From an uncultured Prevotella sp. (lineage in GTDB: Bacteria; Bacteroidota; Bacteroidia; Bacteroidales; Bacteroidaceae), in the NCBI GenBank assembly GCA_946404405.1, contig CAMJDL010000005.1, positions 1 through 64,000 on the forward strand: DNA of 64,000 bases, given 5' to 3'. The notes beneath the pieces are model-generated. The model was not told where the DNA came from, ran no database searches, and was given only the letters and a program-made list of their open reading frames with translations. Of the stretch, positions 50,817-60,293 are shown piece after piece. The translations under genes were made by a program, and so were the position numbers. How positions within the stretch are numbered: position 1 is the stretch's first letter; every line of letters starts with the position of its first letter.

Positions 50817-50889
50817 AATCGTTTGGTTTTAGTAAGTTTAGTAAATTATAATAATTAAATTATGTTTCTGTTTCAGCCATATTTCGGTG

Positions 50890-50919
50890 CAAAGTTAAGC
50901 ATTTTCTTTAATACACAAA
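50890..50919 (-). promoter_or_regulatory. Promoter of the 940-residue secreted protein gene
   Basis: On the minus strand TAACTTTG (50890-50897) and TTTG (50916-50919), 18 bases apart, about 75 bases before the ATG. Confidence 0.7.
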
Positions 50920-50949
50920 TATATTTTAAGTTTTTTTTGCATCTTGTCA

Positions 50950-53900
50950 TTACCTTACAACAAACGTTTTACCACCACGAATATAGATACCGGTAGGCAG
51001 TCCATCGACATCAGTAGCCGTTGACATACGGCGAACGATGCGTCCCCTCAAGTCGTATATGTTCTTCTTGTCGGTATCGGCAAACGAGGTGCGAATACCT
51101 GTTGAGGTCGTGTAACGGATGTATAGGTAACCCTTCTTGAAGTTGGTGGTATCCCAGTAATAATGCTCTGGCAATTCGGGAAGTTCAAACTTAACATTAC
51201 CAACAGTAGCCTTTGCAAAGTTGAACACCATGAAGGAGTCTGCCTTGGCCTCGTCAGTACCGATGTTCGTAGTCGGATCATAAGTGGAGTCAAGGTAAAC
51301 GCTGACAGTAGCGCCATCTTGGAAGGTTACGGAACCACTGGTTTCATCGCCCCAGATATGCGTACAACCAGGGGCTGTAGCTGAAGTAGAACATTTCTGT
51401 ACCCCGACATAGAGCTTGCCTGTGCTGCCAAAGGTCAGTGGCTTAGTACCAAAATACCAATAGCCAGCCGATGAATTGCCATCTGAGCCTACACGTAACG
51501 CACCATTAATGGTTATACTGCTGTTGGTAAAGCCACGATTTTTCGATGTTGACCTCAAAATGGAGCTCATGCCCGTGAGCGTAGCACCATCACCCACTGT
51601 GAGTGCACCCTTGCCGAGAGTAATGCCTTGTCCGACAATGAGCGAGCCTTCGGTCACTTTCACAGTACCAGAATTCTGCCATGTCCCGCCTATGGTCATG
51701 GCACAGTTACCAACTTTCTCGAAGTTAGACTTATTGGCACCGCCAGCATCATAGATACTGCCATTGAAAGTGAAGTCGCCGAGGTCGGTATTGCCAACTT
51801 TCCACGTGACATTGCCAGAAACACCACTAGAGTTGCCGAAGTTTGCCTCTTTGTGACGCAGCGTTCCGGAGCCGATGAGTTTGCCAATAGGATATGTAAT
51901 GGAGGCATTATCGCTTGCTGCAGCGATGCCGATATTGGTATTGGCACCGGTATTGAACGTCGCATGAGGCATACCGCTATTCTTCAAAGGCATCATAATA
52001 GAGGTGTTGTTATAGACGATAGTACCCTTGAAATTAGTCCAGTTACCTGTAATAGATACGCGATTGACCGTGTTTGTTGGATTGATAGTCAGCTGTCCTG
52101 TACCTGTCAGTGAACCGGAGTAAGCCTGATAATAGGTTTTTGTCAGTGTCAGGGTCGCCTTAGCTCCCTCAGCAACGTAGATGGGAGAGGGAATAAAGCC
52201 ATCACCCGAGATGGAGGCTGAGCCTTGCAGTTCCACAGGCTTTGTATTGCCGGTACCGCTATAGTCCATATTACCATTCTTGACGACGGTGCGTGCCACG
52301 ATAAGATTGGCTGACAAGTTTAACGCTCCAGAGCCAGTCTTTACCAGCGTGTCACCACCAATGACGGCCTGCTGGGTGAATGTGGCATCGGTCTTGAAGA
52401 CGCCCTTGCCCACAAGACGAATCAACGAACCATTCGTTACGGCTGCGGTGTTCTGTAACACGGCACCATTTTCGATTGTAAACTTTGTTCCTGAAGTGGT
52501 AACGCCACCAAGATTACCATAAGCTTGTGTGGCATTGGAGAGCGAGCTGACAATCGTAGTACCGCCTGTAAGATGGTTACCACCAGTATAAGTGTTGTCA
52601 TTACGCATCGTGATAGAACCACTACCGTTATGATAGAAGGTTCCTTCAACTATCTTGCCAGCACCGCCGAGTGTATATGCCTTTGAGCCAGTATAGTAGA
52701 TGTTGGCTGGCTTAATCTCTGTTCCGTCGGCAATATCCACAGTCGTATTCTGGGCGTTATCAGTGAAATAGACATTGTCGCCCTCAATGAAGGTTTCGGG
52801 CGTACGTGTCGCATCGTGGGTTACGAAGTTTTCTGTCGTTGCAATGTCCCAGATAGAGGAGTTGGTGCCATCCCATTCAATGTCGGTCGGTTCGCGCGTA
52901 CCTTCAATATTTAGTATTAGAACACCATCTTCAATGGCTAAAGCGGCCTTAACTTTGGCAATACCTTCAATCTTGATGTCAGCTATATTACCCTCTATCT
53001 CGCTGATGGTTCCTAAGTTATATTTGCCTGTCATCAGTTTGTCCTCTCCAGCATTAAAATGACAATTGAATTCGATGACAGGTTGCTTGTATTCCGGACC
53101 GTATTTCCAGTCTTTCTTCTCGACTATTAGTTTAGCAGTACTGATTTGGTCGGCCTTCAAGTCCTCACTGTAAAGGTCAATCTTCAGACGTGAACCGAAC
53201 CCCATCTTATAAGAATCGGTAGCAGTAAGTTTGCCAATGGCATCCGTGCCACCAATAGTGGTCGTGGAGCCATAATCGGCAACGAGGGACTTAACGGTGA
53301 CCGTCTTTGCCGGCGTGTTTAGACTGGTCAGACGATTAAGCCACACCGGTGAATTTGCTATAGAGCCATTCAGATTCAGCGTACCTGCCCACACATCGGT
53401 GCTACCACTGTAGGTCATATCCTTCTCGGGATAGACCAAAATACCGTCTCCCTGTTTCACGACGCGTGTGCTACCACCGAATCCGCCACCCTGTAGGGTA
53501 TGGGTGTAGTACTTGTAGGTGATATTGTACGCTGCTGCCGTAGCTTCAGAGGGTGCAGAGCCTTGAACCCATGATGGTGCGTTATCAATATATAGATAGG
53601 GTGTTGCCCCGTCAGCAATATTGATCGTCATGTCGTTGGTCTCGCATGTGATAACCTCTTCGCCGTTATTAGAGATGGTGCCGCCATTGGCAATCTCGGT
53701 ACGGCCTTCCATGGTGAGAGCGGGAGGGGCGGCAGTGATACCCTCCATTTCTCCTAAGAAATAGGAGGTATGAGGTGGTTGGTTGTAGCCACACATCTCC
53801 CATACCATGCCGTTACGATACTGGTGGTCGTACCAAAGTGAGTAGTTACGCCAAGGTGTCTCGATGGTAGTGGTATAGATGCGGATGTTGTTGCTGGCAG

Positions 53901-55566
53901 TGCGCATAATGAATTCCTCGCGCCAGTCACCTAAGATGTCACCCATATAGCAAGGGGTACCTTTCGTGTCATTATTGGTCATAGAGCCTTCAAGAACCCA
54001 TGAATTGCTGGTTCCAGGCTTTAAAACAACACCTTCCGTATTTTTGCCATTGCGATAATTGAATGACTCTTCTTGTAAGTCGCCATCCCAGTAGCATCGG
54101 AAGTTCTGTGCCATACCAGAGGTAGAGGTCAGTATGTCAAGGTGCTTGTTTTCCACCAAACTGACAGGAGGGGTGTCGTGAGCTGAGAAGCCGACGGCAC
54201 CAGGCAAGGTGTTAAGGAAGTTTCCTGCAATAGAACGACCGTCATCGTCGCCACCTTCAGCACGATAGTAGAGCTTGGATGTGGTAAGGTCGCGGTAGTT
54301 GTTGGAAGGACGGTCTTCATTACAGAAGAATCCCTCCTGACCATGTACGTAGGGGTTGAAGTCACCGTGATGTTGGGCATCACCATGACCTAAACCTGTG
54401 GTAGAGAGACCCTTGCCATTGTCATCGATTACCATAGAACCCCATACGATTTCATCGCGTCCGTCCCAATCAACATCTACGATAGCGTAGTTATGGTAAC
54501 CCTGTCCGTACCAAGGCGAACCTGCCTGATTGTTGGTCCAGCGCCAGCGTTCTGTCAACTGGTGAGTGGTAGGGTCGACATCCAATGCTACAAACTTGTG
54601 ACGTGTATAGATACCGCGTCCGAGAAAAATACTTGGCTTGCGTCCATCAAGGTATGGCGCTCCGAAGAAATGCTTGGTGGAACGATGACCGTAACCGTCA
54701 CCCCAGGCTTTGTTAAGATCGGTTTCTCCATTCTCCAAACGCTTTAGCGGATAATCCATGGTAACATAGGGTACACCTGTTGCGCCATTGACATAGACCA
54801 AATATTCTGCACCATCATGCATAAACCAGTTGGCACCACCGCCTGTTGCTGCACGATAGTTGATGGAGGCATCGCCAATCACATAAGTATTGCCGTCAGC
54901 TGCATGGATGGTCGTCCCGTCGGCAGCACGGAACAACGCTTCGGCCTTGCCGTCCATGTCCCAGTCGTAGCCGACAATATTCTGTTCGTTGTTTTGGAAG
55001 TCGCCCATATTAGGTCCACAGTTGACCCACCACAGCACGGTGCCGTCAAGCTTCAGACACTCGAAAATGCTGTATTCACCGTTATGACCATCACGAGGAA
55101 AACTGGCACTAATCTCACTTTGGTTATCGTACTTCAACAAGATTTCCACCTGTCCGTCACCATCAACATCGGCACAGCAGGCATCGTTGGGAACGAGCGT
55201 GGAAGTGATGGATTTGTCGTGCTTGGGCACTATTTCAAGATAATTCTTGCTCCATGGGGTAGTGGCAGCACTCATGGGATGCTTAACACCACGTTTCACG
55301 GTTTCTATGGTATAGCTACTGGCAGTTGTGCCTGCAGCATCCGTGTAATTGGATACCTTCAGTCCTTCGGCTACAAGTGAACCATCTCGATAAAGGTTAT
55401 AGGTGACGTCGTAATACTCGTCGGATTGGATGCGCCAACTGACGAATACGCCATTGGTTGTCTTCACAGCTACCACACCACGGTCAAGTTTGTCTATCAC
55501 ACGCTGTGCATGGACACTCACTACCGTCATACCCATCAGGAGGGCCAATAATATCAATTTCTTCAT
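50950..55566 (-). CDS. PL11-like rhamnogalacturonan lyase with long autotransporter-type repeat region
   Basis: 1538 residues, signal peptide MKKLILLALLMGMTVVSVHAQ. Residues ~22-640 are a divergent PL11 propeller: RGVVAVKTTNGVFVSWRI, NDACCADVDGDGQVEILLKY, YDWDMDGKAEALFRAADGT, AIVDVDWDGRDEIVWGS, GLGHGDAQHHGDFNPY, MGDILGDWREE and YNQPPHTSYFLGEMEG. The next ~830 residues are beta-strand repeats of autotransporter type (MTYSGSTDVWAGTLNLNG, NTYTGGNHLTGGTTIV, GKGALTVGDGATLTGM). It ends with a tail (IYDLRGRIVRRM, GIYIRGGKTFVVR). The same repeat type occurs in the PL1 lyase. The divergence from copies 1 and 2 suggests a different RG-I substrate or mode. Confidence 0.85.
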   Translation of the reverse strand: MKKLILLALLMGMTVVSVHAQRVIDKLDRGVVAVKTTNGVFVSWRIQSDEYYDVTYNLYRDGSLVAEGLKVSNYTDAAGTTASSYTIETVKRGVKHPMSAATTPWSKNYLEIVPKHDKSITSTLVPNDACCADVDGDGQVEILLKYDNQSEISASFPRDGHNGEYSIFECLKLDGTVLWWVNCGPNMGDFQNNEQNIVGYDWDMDGKAEALFRAADGTTIHAADGNTYVIGDASINYRAATGGGANWFMHDGAEYLVYVNGATGVPYVTMDYPLKRLENGETDLNKAWGDGYGHRSTKHFFGAPYLDGRKPSIFLGRGIYTRHKFVALDVDPTTHQLTERWRWTNNQAGSPWYGQGYHNYAIVDVDWDGRDEIVWGSMVIDDNGKGLSTTGLGHGDAQHHGDFNPYVHGQEGFFCNEDRPSNNYRDLTTSKLYYRAEGGDDDGRSIAGNFLNTLPGAVGFSAHDTPPVSLVENKHLDILTSTSGMAQNFRCYWDGDLQEESFNYRNGKNTEGVVLKPGTSNSWVLEGSMTNNDTKGTPCYMGDILGDWREEFIMRTASNNIRIYTTTIETPWRNYSLWYDHQYRNGMVWEMCGYNQPPHTSYFLGEMEGITAAPPALTMEGRTEIANGGTISNNGEEVITCETNDMTINIADGATPYLYIDNAPSWVQGSAPSEATAAAYNITYKYYTHTLQGGGFGGSTRVVKQGDGILVYPEKDMTYSGSTDVWAGTLNLNGSIANSPVWLNRLTSLNTPAKTVTVKSLVADYGSTTTIGGTDAIGKLTATDSYKMGFGSRLKIDLYSEDLKADQISTAKLIVEKKDWKYGPEYKQPVIEFNCHFNAGEDKLMTGKYNLGTISEIEGNIADIKIEGIAKVKAALAIEDGVLILNIEGTREPTDIEWDGTNSSIWDIATTENFVTHDATRTPETFIEGDNVYFTDNAQNTTVDIADGTEIKPANIYYTGSKAYTLGGAGKIVEGTFYHNGSGSITMRNDNTYTGGNHLTGGTTIVSSLSNATQAYGNLGGVTTSGTKFTIENGAVLQNTAAVTNGSLIRLVGKGVFKTDATFTQQAVIGGDTLVKTGSGALNLSANLIVARTVVKNGNMDYSGTGNTKPVELQGSASISGDGFIPSPIYVAEGAKATLTLTKTYYQAYSGSLTGTGQLTINPTNTVNRVSITGNWTNFKGTIVYNNTSIMMPLKNSGMPHATFNTGANTNIGIAAASDNASITYPIGKLIGSGTLRHKEANFGNSSGVSGNVTWKVGNTDLGDFTFNGSIYDAGGANKSNFEKVGNCAMTIGGTWQNSGTVKVTEGSLIVGQGITLGKGALTVGDGATLTGMSSILRSTSKNRGFTNSSITINGALRVGSDGNSSAGYWYFGTKPLTFGSTGKLYVGVQKCSTSATAPGCTHIWGDETSGSVTFQDGATVSVYLDSTYDPTTNIGTDEAKADSFMVFNFAKATVGNVKFELPELPEHYYWDTTNFKKGYLYIRYTTSTGIRTSFADTDKKNIYDLRGRIVRRMSTATDVDGLPTGIYIRGGKTFVVR

Positions 55567-55597
55567 AGCTATCTGTCTGTTTTAGTAATTCTGGCTG

Positions 55598-55628
55598 CAA
55601 AGGTACAAAGAAGTGAGCACACTTCAAA
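55598..55628 (-). promoter_or_regulatory. Promoter of the long PL11-like lyase gene
   Basis: On the minus strand TACCTTTG (55598-55605) and TTTG (55625-55628), exactly 19 bases apart. Confidence 0.8.
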
Positions 55629-55721
55629 ATAAATAGCCACTTTTTTGTATTTTCAAAGTATTAGTGTTCCAATTAAATATGCCTTGTTTTGCCAAATAAT
55701 ATTAAAAAACAAGGCTTTATA

Positions 55722-55752
55722 GTTTTTATTACGATTATAATTATTATATTTG
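55722..55752 (+). promoter_or_regulatory. Promoter of the AAA ATPase gene
   Basis: TATATTTG (55745-55752) with a weak GTTT/TTTT element 19 bases upstream; the ATG follows 20 bases later. Confidence 0.55.
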
Positions 55753-55772
55753 CAATAAAATTATTAGAAGCG

Positions 55773-56912
55773 ATGAATGACATAGTAATTAACAACCCTT
55801 TTGTTGTCGGCAAATATTTGTCTGACAAGTATTTCTGTGACCGAACAGAAGAAACGGAGTTTCTCCGAAAACAACTTCAAAATGGAAGAGATGTTGCACT
55901 GATCTCTCCTCGTCGTATTGGGAAATCAGGACTTATCCAGCATTTTTTCAATCAAGAGGATGTTAAAGAGGATTACTATTTATTTTTCATTGACATCTAT
56001 GCCACTACGTCATTAGCCGAGTTCGTTTATACTTTAGGAAAAGAAATATATGCCCAACTTAAGCCACAGTCTGCTGTTTGGAAAGAGAAATTCTTCCAAA
56101 TTATTGCATCATTCCGCGTTGGATTTAAACTGGACCCGATGACGGGTGCTCCTTCTTTCGATTTAGGACTGGGTGACATTCAGGCTCCACAAACTACACT
56201 CGACGAAATATTCGCCTATATTGAAGAAGCTGATAAGCCTTGCATCATTGCTATCGATGAGTTCCAGCAGATTGGAGAGTATGCAGAAAATAATGTGGAA
56301 GCCCTGCTACGCACTAAGATACAAAAATGCCATAGAGCTCAATTCATATTCTCGGGCAGCAAACGCCACATCATGAGTAATATGTTTAACTCTCCTGCAA
56401 AACCGTTCTACCAAAGTGCTATTAGTATGGGGTTAGAGCCTATACCACTTCCGATATATTCAGAATTCGTTATCTCTCTATTCAAAGAACGAGACAAGAA
56501 TATCGAAAGTGAAGTTATTGAATCTGTATGGAATCAATATGATGGCTACACATGGTTTGTTCAGATGATGATGAATGAACTTTTCGCATTAACTGCAACC
56601 AATGAAACATGTAAGACTGACATGATTCCAAAGGCAAAGTATAATGTCGTATTATCTCAAGAAAGTAGTTATAAGGATTTGTTGTCCAACCTTCCTCCCA
56701 AGCAGAAGATAGTGTTGCAAGCTATTGCCAAAGAAGGAATTGCTCGCAACATTACCTCTTCAAAATTCATCAAAAAATACAATCTCAATTCTGCCAGTTC
56801 CGTACAGGCTGCAGTCAAACTACTATTAAAGAATGATTTACTTACCCAAATAGACAATGGTTATCGTGTTTACGACTTTTTCCTATCGGAATGGTTGGCG
56901 ACGGTGTATTAA
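55773..56912 (+). CDS. AAA ATPase of the archaeal-type (PF01637-like) family
   Basis: About 379 residues from the ATG at 55773 (MNDIVINNPFVVGKYLSDKY). The longer frame would start at TTG and pass through the promoter. Residues 1-25 contain the family's typical opening (NPFVVGKYLSDKYFCDRTEE). Walker A is SPRRIGKSGLI, Walker B CIIAIDEFQQI, and an arginine/sensor-like FIFSGSKRHIM follows. The C-terminal part is a winged-helix-like domain (LPPKQKIVLQAIAKEG, SSVQAAVKLLLKNDLL). Such ATPases are common, often in several copies, in Bacteroidales. Their role is not established to my knowledge. It stands alone between the pectin region and the restriction-like genes. Confidence 0.85.
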   Translation: MNDIVINNPFVVGKYLSDKYFCDRTEETEFLRKQLQNGRDVALISPRRIGKSGLIQHFFNQEDVKEDYYLFFIDIYATTSLAEFVYTLGKEIYAQLKPQSAVWKEKFFQIIASFRVGFKLDPMTGAPSFDLGLGDIQAPQTTLDEIFAYIEEADKPCIIAIDEFQQIGEYAENNVEALLRTKIQKCHRAQFIFSGSKRHIMSNMFNSPAKPFYQSAISMGLEPIPLPIYSEFVISLFKERDKNIESEVIESVWNQYDGYTWFVQMMMNELFALTATNETCKTDMIPKAKYNVVLSQESSYKDLLSNLPPKQKIVLQAIAKEGIARNITSSKFIKKYNLNSASSVQAAVKLLLKNDLLTQIDNGYRVYDFFLSEWLATVY

Positions 56913-56984
56913 TTTAGAAAATCAGTCCCCAGTTTTTATTCCCCCAAGAACGATATCCGCTTCAGTGGCAACATATTCTTGTCT

Positions 56985-59900
56985 TTATCCGACCACTTTA
57001 CCGAATTCTTTTTCTATGAGTTCTTCCATCCGACCTTCCTTGGCATAGGGGACTGTATCCACTTGCCGGAAGTTGCTCTGTTCTGGTTGAAGTGTGGGAT
57101 CGAAGCCGAGTATATAGCGAGTGGCTATAAGATAGATGATGCGTGTTGGAGCAAATCCATACACTTGATGTTTGAGAATGTGCTGAATACGCTCTTTGTC
57201 ATCAGGGATTTGTCGGCACATCTCTACATTATTATATAGTCGACGCACAATCTCGGTAATATATAGGCCAGATTTCATATAGAGGTCGGCAAATGTTTTA
57301 TTGGGGTCTTCGAAGATATGGGGATTCTCCTGTTCCAGCAAGTCCACCATCTTTTTGACCACCCATTTGGGCGTGAAAATCTGGTTGGTCTTCTGCGGAG
57401 GTATATAGTCGAAGATGTCCTCGCTATGTGATTCATCAAAATAGTTGGCCAAGTCCATCCTTTTCTTTCTGAACTCAGCTATGGCATCGTCAAACACCAC
57501 TTCATCGAACAGATGCCCGTTGAAGTGTTTCTGCTCTCCGTCTTCAGTATAGTTGCCGCCATCCCTCAGGAAGCGGAATTCATCGAGTGTGATACTGGTA
57601 ACCTCTTTGAAGACTTCATCTTCAATGTTCTTGTCAAAATTATCGAGTGTAAGATGTCCTTCATCGTATGCCATAATGAAACTTGGAATTGTTCGGGCAA
57701 AGCCACGCAGATGCGCGCGAACTTCTTCTTCCACGCTGTCTTTTCTCCGCTCTTCCTTGTCTCTTTCAATGCGTTCGATAACCTCCTTTGGCTTATTATT
57801 GATAATCTCGTCGGTAGCTTCTTTTATGGCATCATTCACGCCCTTCAATGCCGACTCCATCTCTTTGCGGAAGGTCTTTTCAGCATCCTCCAAATCTCTC
57901 TCATTGGAAGCCTGCTTAATAGCCTCTTCGTGCTTCACCTCAGCAATTTTACGTTGTTGCTCGAAATCACCCTTTATTTTCTCTATCGTGGTTTCCACTT
58001 CTTTGTGTGAATCCCTAACTATACGCTTGGTTTGTGCCTTTGTAAGCTCATATTCTTCCGATGCAGGATTAATGATGTTTTGCTCTACTGCTGCTTTCAG
58101 ACTATCGCCCACACGATTGATAGCCGTCAGCACTTGGTCGGCACTTTCTGCTGCCTTCGGTATTTCATCCTCTATCTTATCAAAGGTCTTATATAACTTG
58201 TCGCCAAATATCTGCTGTTCCTGACCTATGATAAGCTCTTCAGGAATCATTACTTCGCCGTTATCGTCAACACTCACATTCCCAGCTTCGTCAAGGTTAG
58301 TACCTGTGCTCCGTCCTCGCTCTTCGTGGGCTTTATCCAACTTCTTTAGTATCTCGCCCACTATGGCGGGAGCACTGAATATGTTTGCAATGTTCCTGAA
58401 CAAGAGATTGCTCATAAACCCTCTTCTTACCACTTCCTCGCATTTAATTTTTCTCGGGATGCTGAGCACCTTGTGCTCGTCAATTTGCATCATCCTTCCT
58501 TCATCGTCTTCTGCTATGACAGGGAAGAAGTTCATCAGCTGTTTGATGTTCTGCTTGCGCTCATCAGTTGTACCGCTACCTCCAGCAGTACTCTTTTTCA
58601 GGTTATTGGCAAACTCGTCATAGAGTATCAGCGTTCTTGCCGGGTCGAAATCGAAGACATAGGCATTTTCCTTTCTCACGATTTTCCCTCCTTCTGAATA
58701 TTCGTATGGGTTCTGTGCCCTGAAAGCGGCCTGCATATATAGCTGAGCACTCTGCATATTGCTGAGCATCAATACTCCGCTCCATTCAGGAATAGTCACA
58801 CCCGTAGTAAGCTGGCCTACACTCAGCGTGATTGTTTTGTCGTTGTTTTTGATGGCATCCTTTACCTTGTTATATGCTTTGACAGTTTCATCATTGTCGT
58901 CCATCTTGCCGTCGCCAGCAGCCAGCACGACCTCATAGTCTTCGAATCCGCTACCTCCTTCTTTCAGTAGTTTAGCCATAGCTTTGGCACTATCGACACG
59001 GTTGAGTAGCCAGAAAGTGTGGGCCATTTCTTTTCTTAATTCCTCTGTTGCAAATGGAAACTTCTCCTGTGTTGTCAATGCCTTCAGGAATTTACGCACA
59101 TCTGTCTCATGCTCAAACTTGCCATCCTCTTTGGTCTTGAAGAACTCGTTGAGGTCGAAAGCATAGTCAATCGCTCCTTCCTCGTCCAGTTCCATACCTT
59201 GTTTTACCTTTTCGCGCACGATGTCGCTCATGCGGTAAGTAAAGAGGTTAAGTTTTGGAAGTTCTTGATATGGGTTGTGGTTGTTGTCTGTCCAGTTGGC
59301 TTTAGCCTCCTGTTCGTCAGTGTAGCTCCAGTTGAATATCTGATAATCATCGAACTCTCCCGAGGCGATAGCCTTGAATGGTGTGCCGCTCAAATAGAGT
59401 GTGAACTTGCGTTGGATATTGTTGAAAGCACGATCGGTACGCATGGTGTCCACTCCCTCATGACTTTCGTCCACAATCAGCATATCCCAACGTAATTCTT
59501 TAATCCATTTCAGTTTATTATAATTTCCACCAAAATAGACGGAGCCTTTTAGTCCTTGCAGGCTTTCGAAACAAATCTGTCCTGCGAAGTTCTCATCGCG
59601 GTTTGGGAGCCATTTCAGAAACATATCTCGTGTCATAACGCCCTGTCTGCCTCGCAACGACTCGTTGTCACTTACAAAGAGGTAGCCCGTTTGCCCTGCC
59701 ATATATTTTTCGAAGTCATCATACCAAGAGTTAGCTATCGATGGGCGGTTAGTGACAATCAGCACATTCTTCGCCTTCATTTGTTTGATCAGGTCGTAGG
59801 TCGTGAGAGTTTTGCCGAAACGAGGTTTTGCATTCCATAGGAACTTACCCTCTCCGTTGTGGTCTATCAGGTAGGCCATAGTCTTTTCTGTGGCATCCTG

Positions 59901-60293
59901 CTGCTCTTTACGGAGTTTATAACTATAGTGCAAGCCCTTTTGTTGGTAGTCTCGGCTGACGAACTCCTCGAAACACCGTCTTAGTTCCTGACCGTCTATG
60001 CGGAACCATTCCGTGTGGTCGTTGCGCTCAATGCCCTTGTGTTCTGTCAAAAAGTCATGGAAGTCATGGTCACGGAAATAGGTACAGTCATCGCGATACA
60101 TGGCGATATCCTTCCATTCCAGAATAAACTGCACATCGGCAGTTTGCGTCTGCTGCTTGATGCGCTTGTGTACACCCTGCTCCGTATCGCCGATTTTCAG
60201 CCATCCATTGTGGCGTGCTATCTCAGGAGTGCTGTAAGCATACATCATCCTGACGAAAGAGTTGAAACTCTGAATTCTGGTTGCGTCCATCAT
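56985..60293 (-). CDS. GIY-YIG-like/DEAH helicase protein with methyltransferase-like C-terminus (restriction-like)
   Basis: 1102 residues. Residues ~28-100 resemble the T5orf172/GIY-YIG nuclease group (HNGWLKIGDTEQGVHKRIKQ). A superfamily-2 helicase follows: Walker A AKPRFGKT (155-162), DESH (275-278), LSGTPF (301-306), and motif VI-like AAFRAQNPY. A long charged coiled coil spans about 700-880. The last 130 residues look like the N-terminal half of an adenine methyltransferase (QIFTPKWVVKKMVDLL, then ADLYMKSGLYITEIVRRLY), without an NPPY motif. It overlaps the upstream methyltransferase gene by 4 bases (ATGA), so the two proteins are made together. Most likely it is the translocating/cleaving subunit of a restriction-type defence system. 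The class is uncertain. Confidence 0.82.
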   Translation of the reverse strand: MMDATRIQSFNSFVRMMYAYSTPEIARHNGWLKIGDTEQGVHKRIKQQTQTADVQFILEWKDIAMYRDDCTYFRDHDFHDFLTEHKGIERNDHTEWFRIDGQELRRCFEEFVSRDYQQKGLHYSYKLRKEQQDATEKTMAYLIDHNGEGKFLWNAKPRFGKTLTTYDLIKQMKAKNVLIVTNRPSIANSWYDDFEKYMAGQTGYLFVSDNESLRGRQGVMTRDMFLKWLPNRDENFAGQICFESLQGLKGSVYFGGNYNKLKWIKELRWDMLIVDESHEGVDTMRTDRAFNNIQRKFTLYLSGTPFKAIASGEFDDYQIFNWSYTDEQEAKANWTDNNHNPYQELPKLNLFTYRMSDIVREKVKQGMELDEEGAIDYAFDLNEFFKTKEDGKFEHETDVRKFLKALTTQEKFPFATEELRKEMAHTFWLLNRVDSAKAMAKLLKEGGSGFEDYEVVLAAGDGKMDDNDETVKAYNKVKDAIKNNDKTITLSVGQLTTGVTIPEWSGVLMLSNMQSAQLYMQAAFRAQNPYEYSEGGKIVRKENAYVFDFDPARTLILYDEFANNLKKSTAGGSGTTDERKQNIKQLMNFFPVIAEDDEGRMMQIDEHKVLSIPRKIKCEEVVRRGFMSNLLFRNIANIFSAPAIVGEILKKLDKAHEERGRSTGTNLDEAGNVSVDDNGEVMIPEELIIGQEQQIFGDKLYKTFDKIEDEIPKAAESADQVLTAINRVGDSLKAAVEQNIINPASEEYELTKAQTKRIVRDSHKEVETTIEKIKGDFEQQRKIAEVKHEEAIKQASNERDLEDAEKTFRKEMESALKGVNDAIKEATDEIINNKPKEVIERIERDKEERRKDSVEEEVRAHLRGFARTIPSFIMAYDEGHLTLDNFDKNIEDEVFKEVTSITLDEFRFLRDGGNYTEDGEQKHFNGHLFDEVVFDDAIAEFRKKRMDLANYFDESHSEDIFDYIPPQKTNQIFTPKWVVKKMVDLLEQENPHIFEDPNKTFADLYMKSGLYITEIVRRLYNNVEMCRQIPDDKERIQHILKHQVYGFAPTRIIYLIATRYILGFDPTLQPEQSNFRQVDTVPYAKEGRMEELIEKEFGKVVG

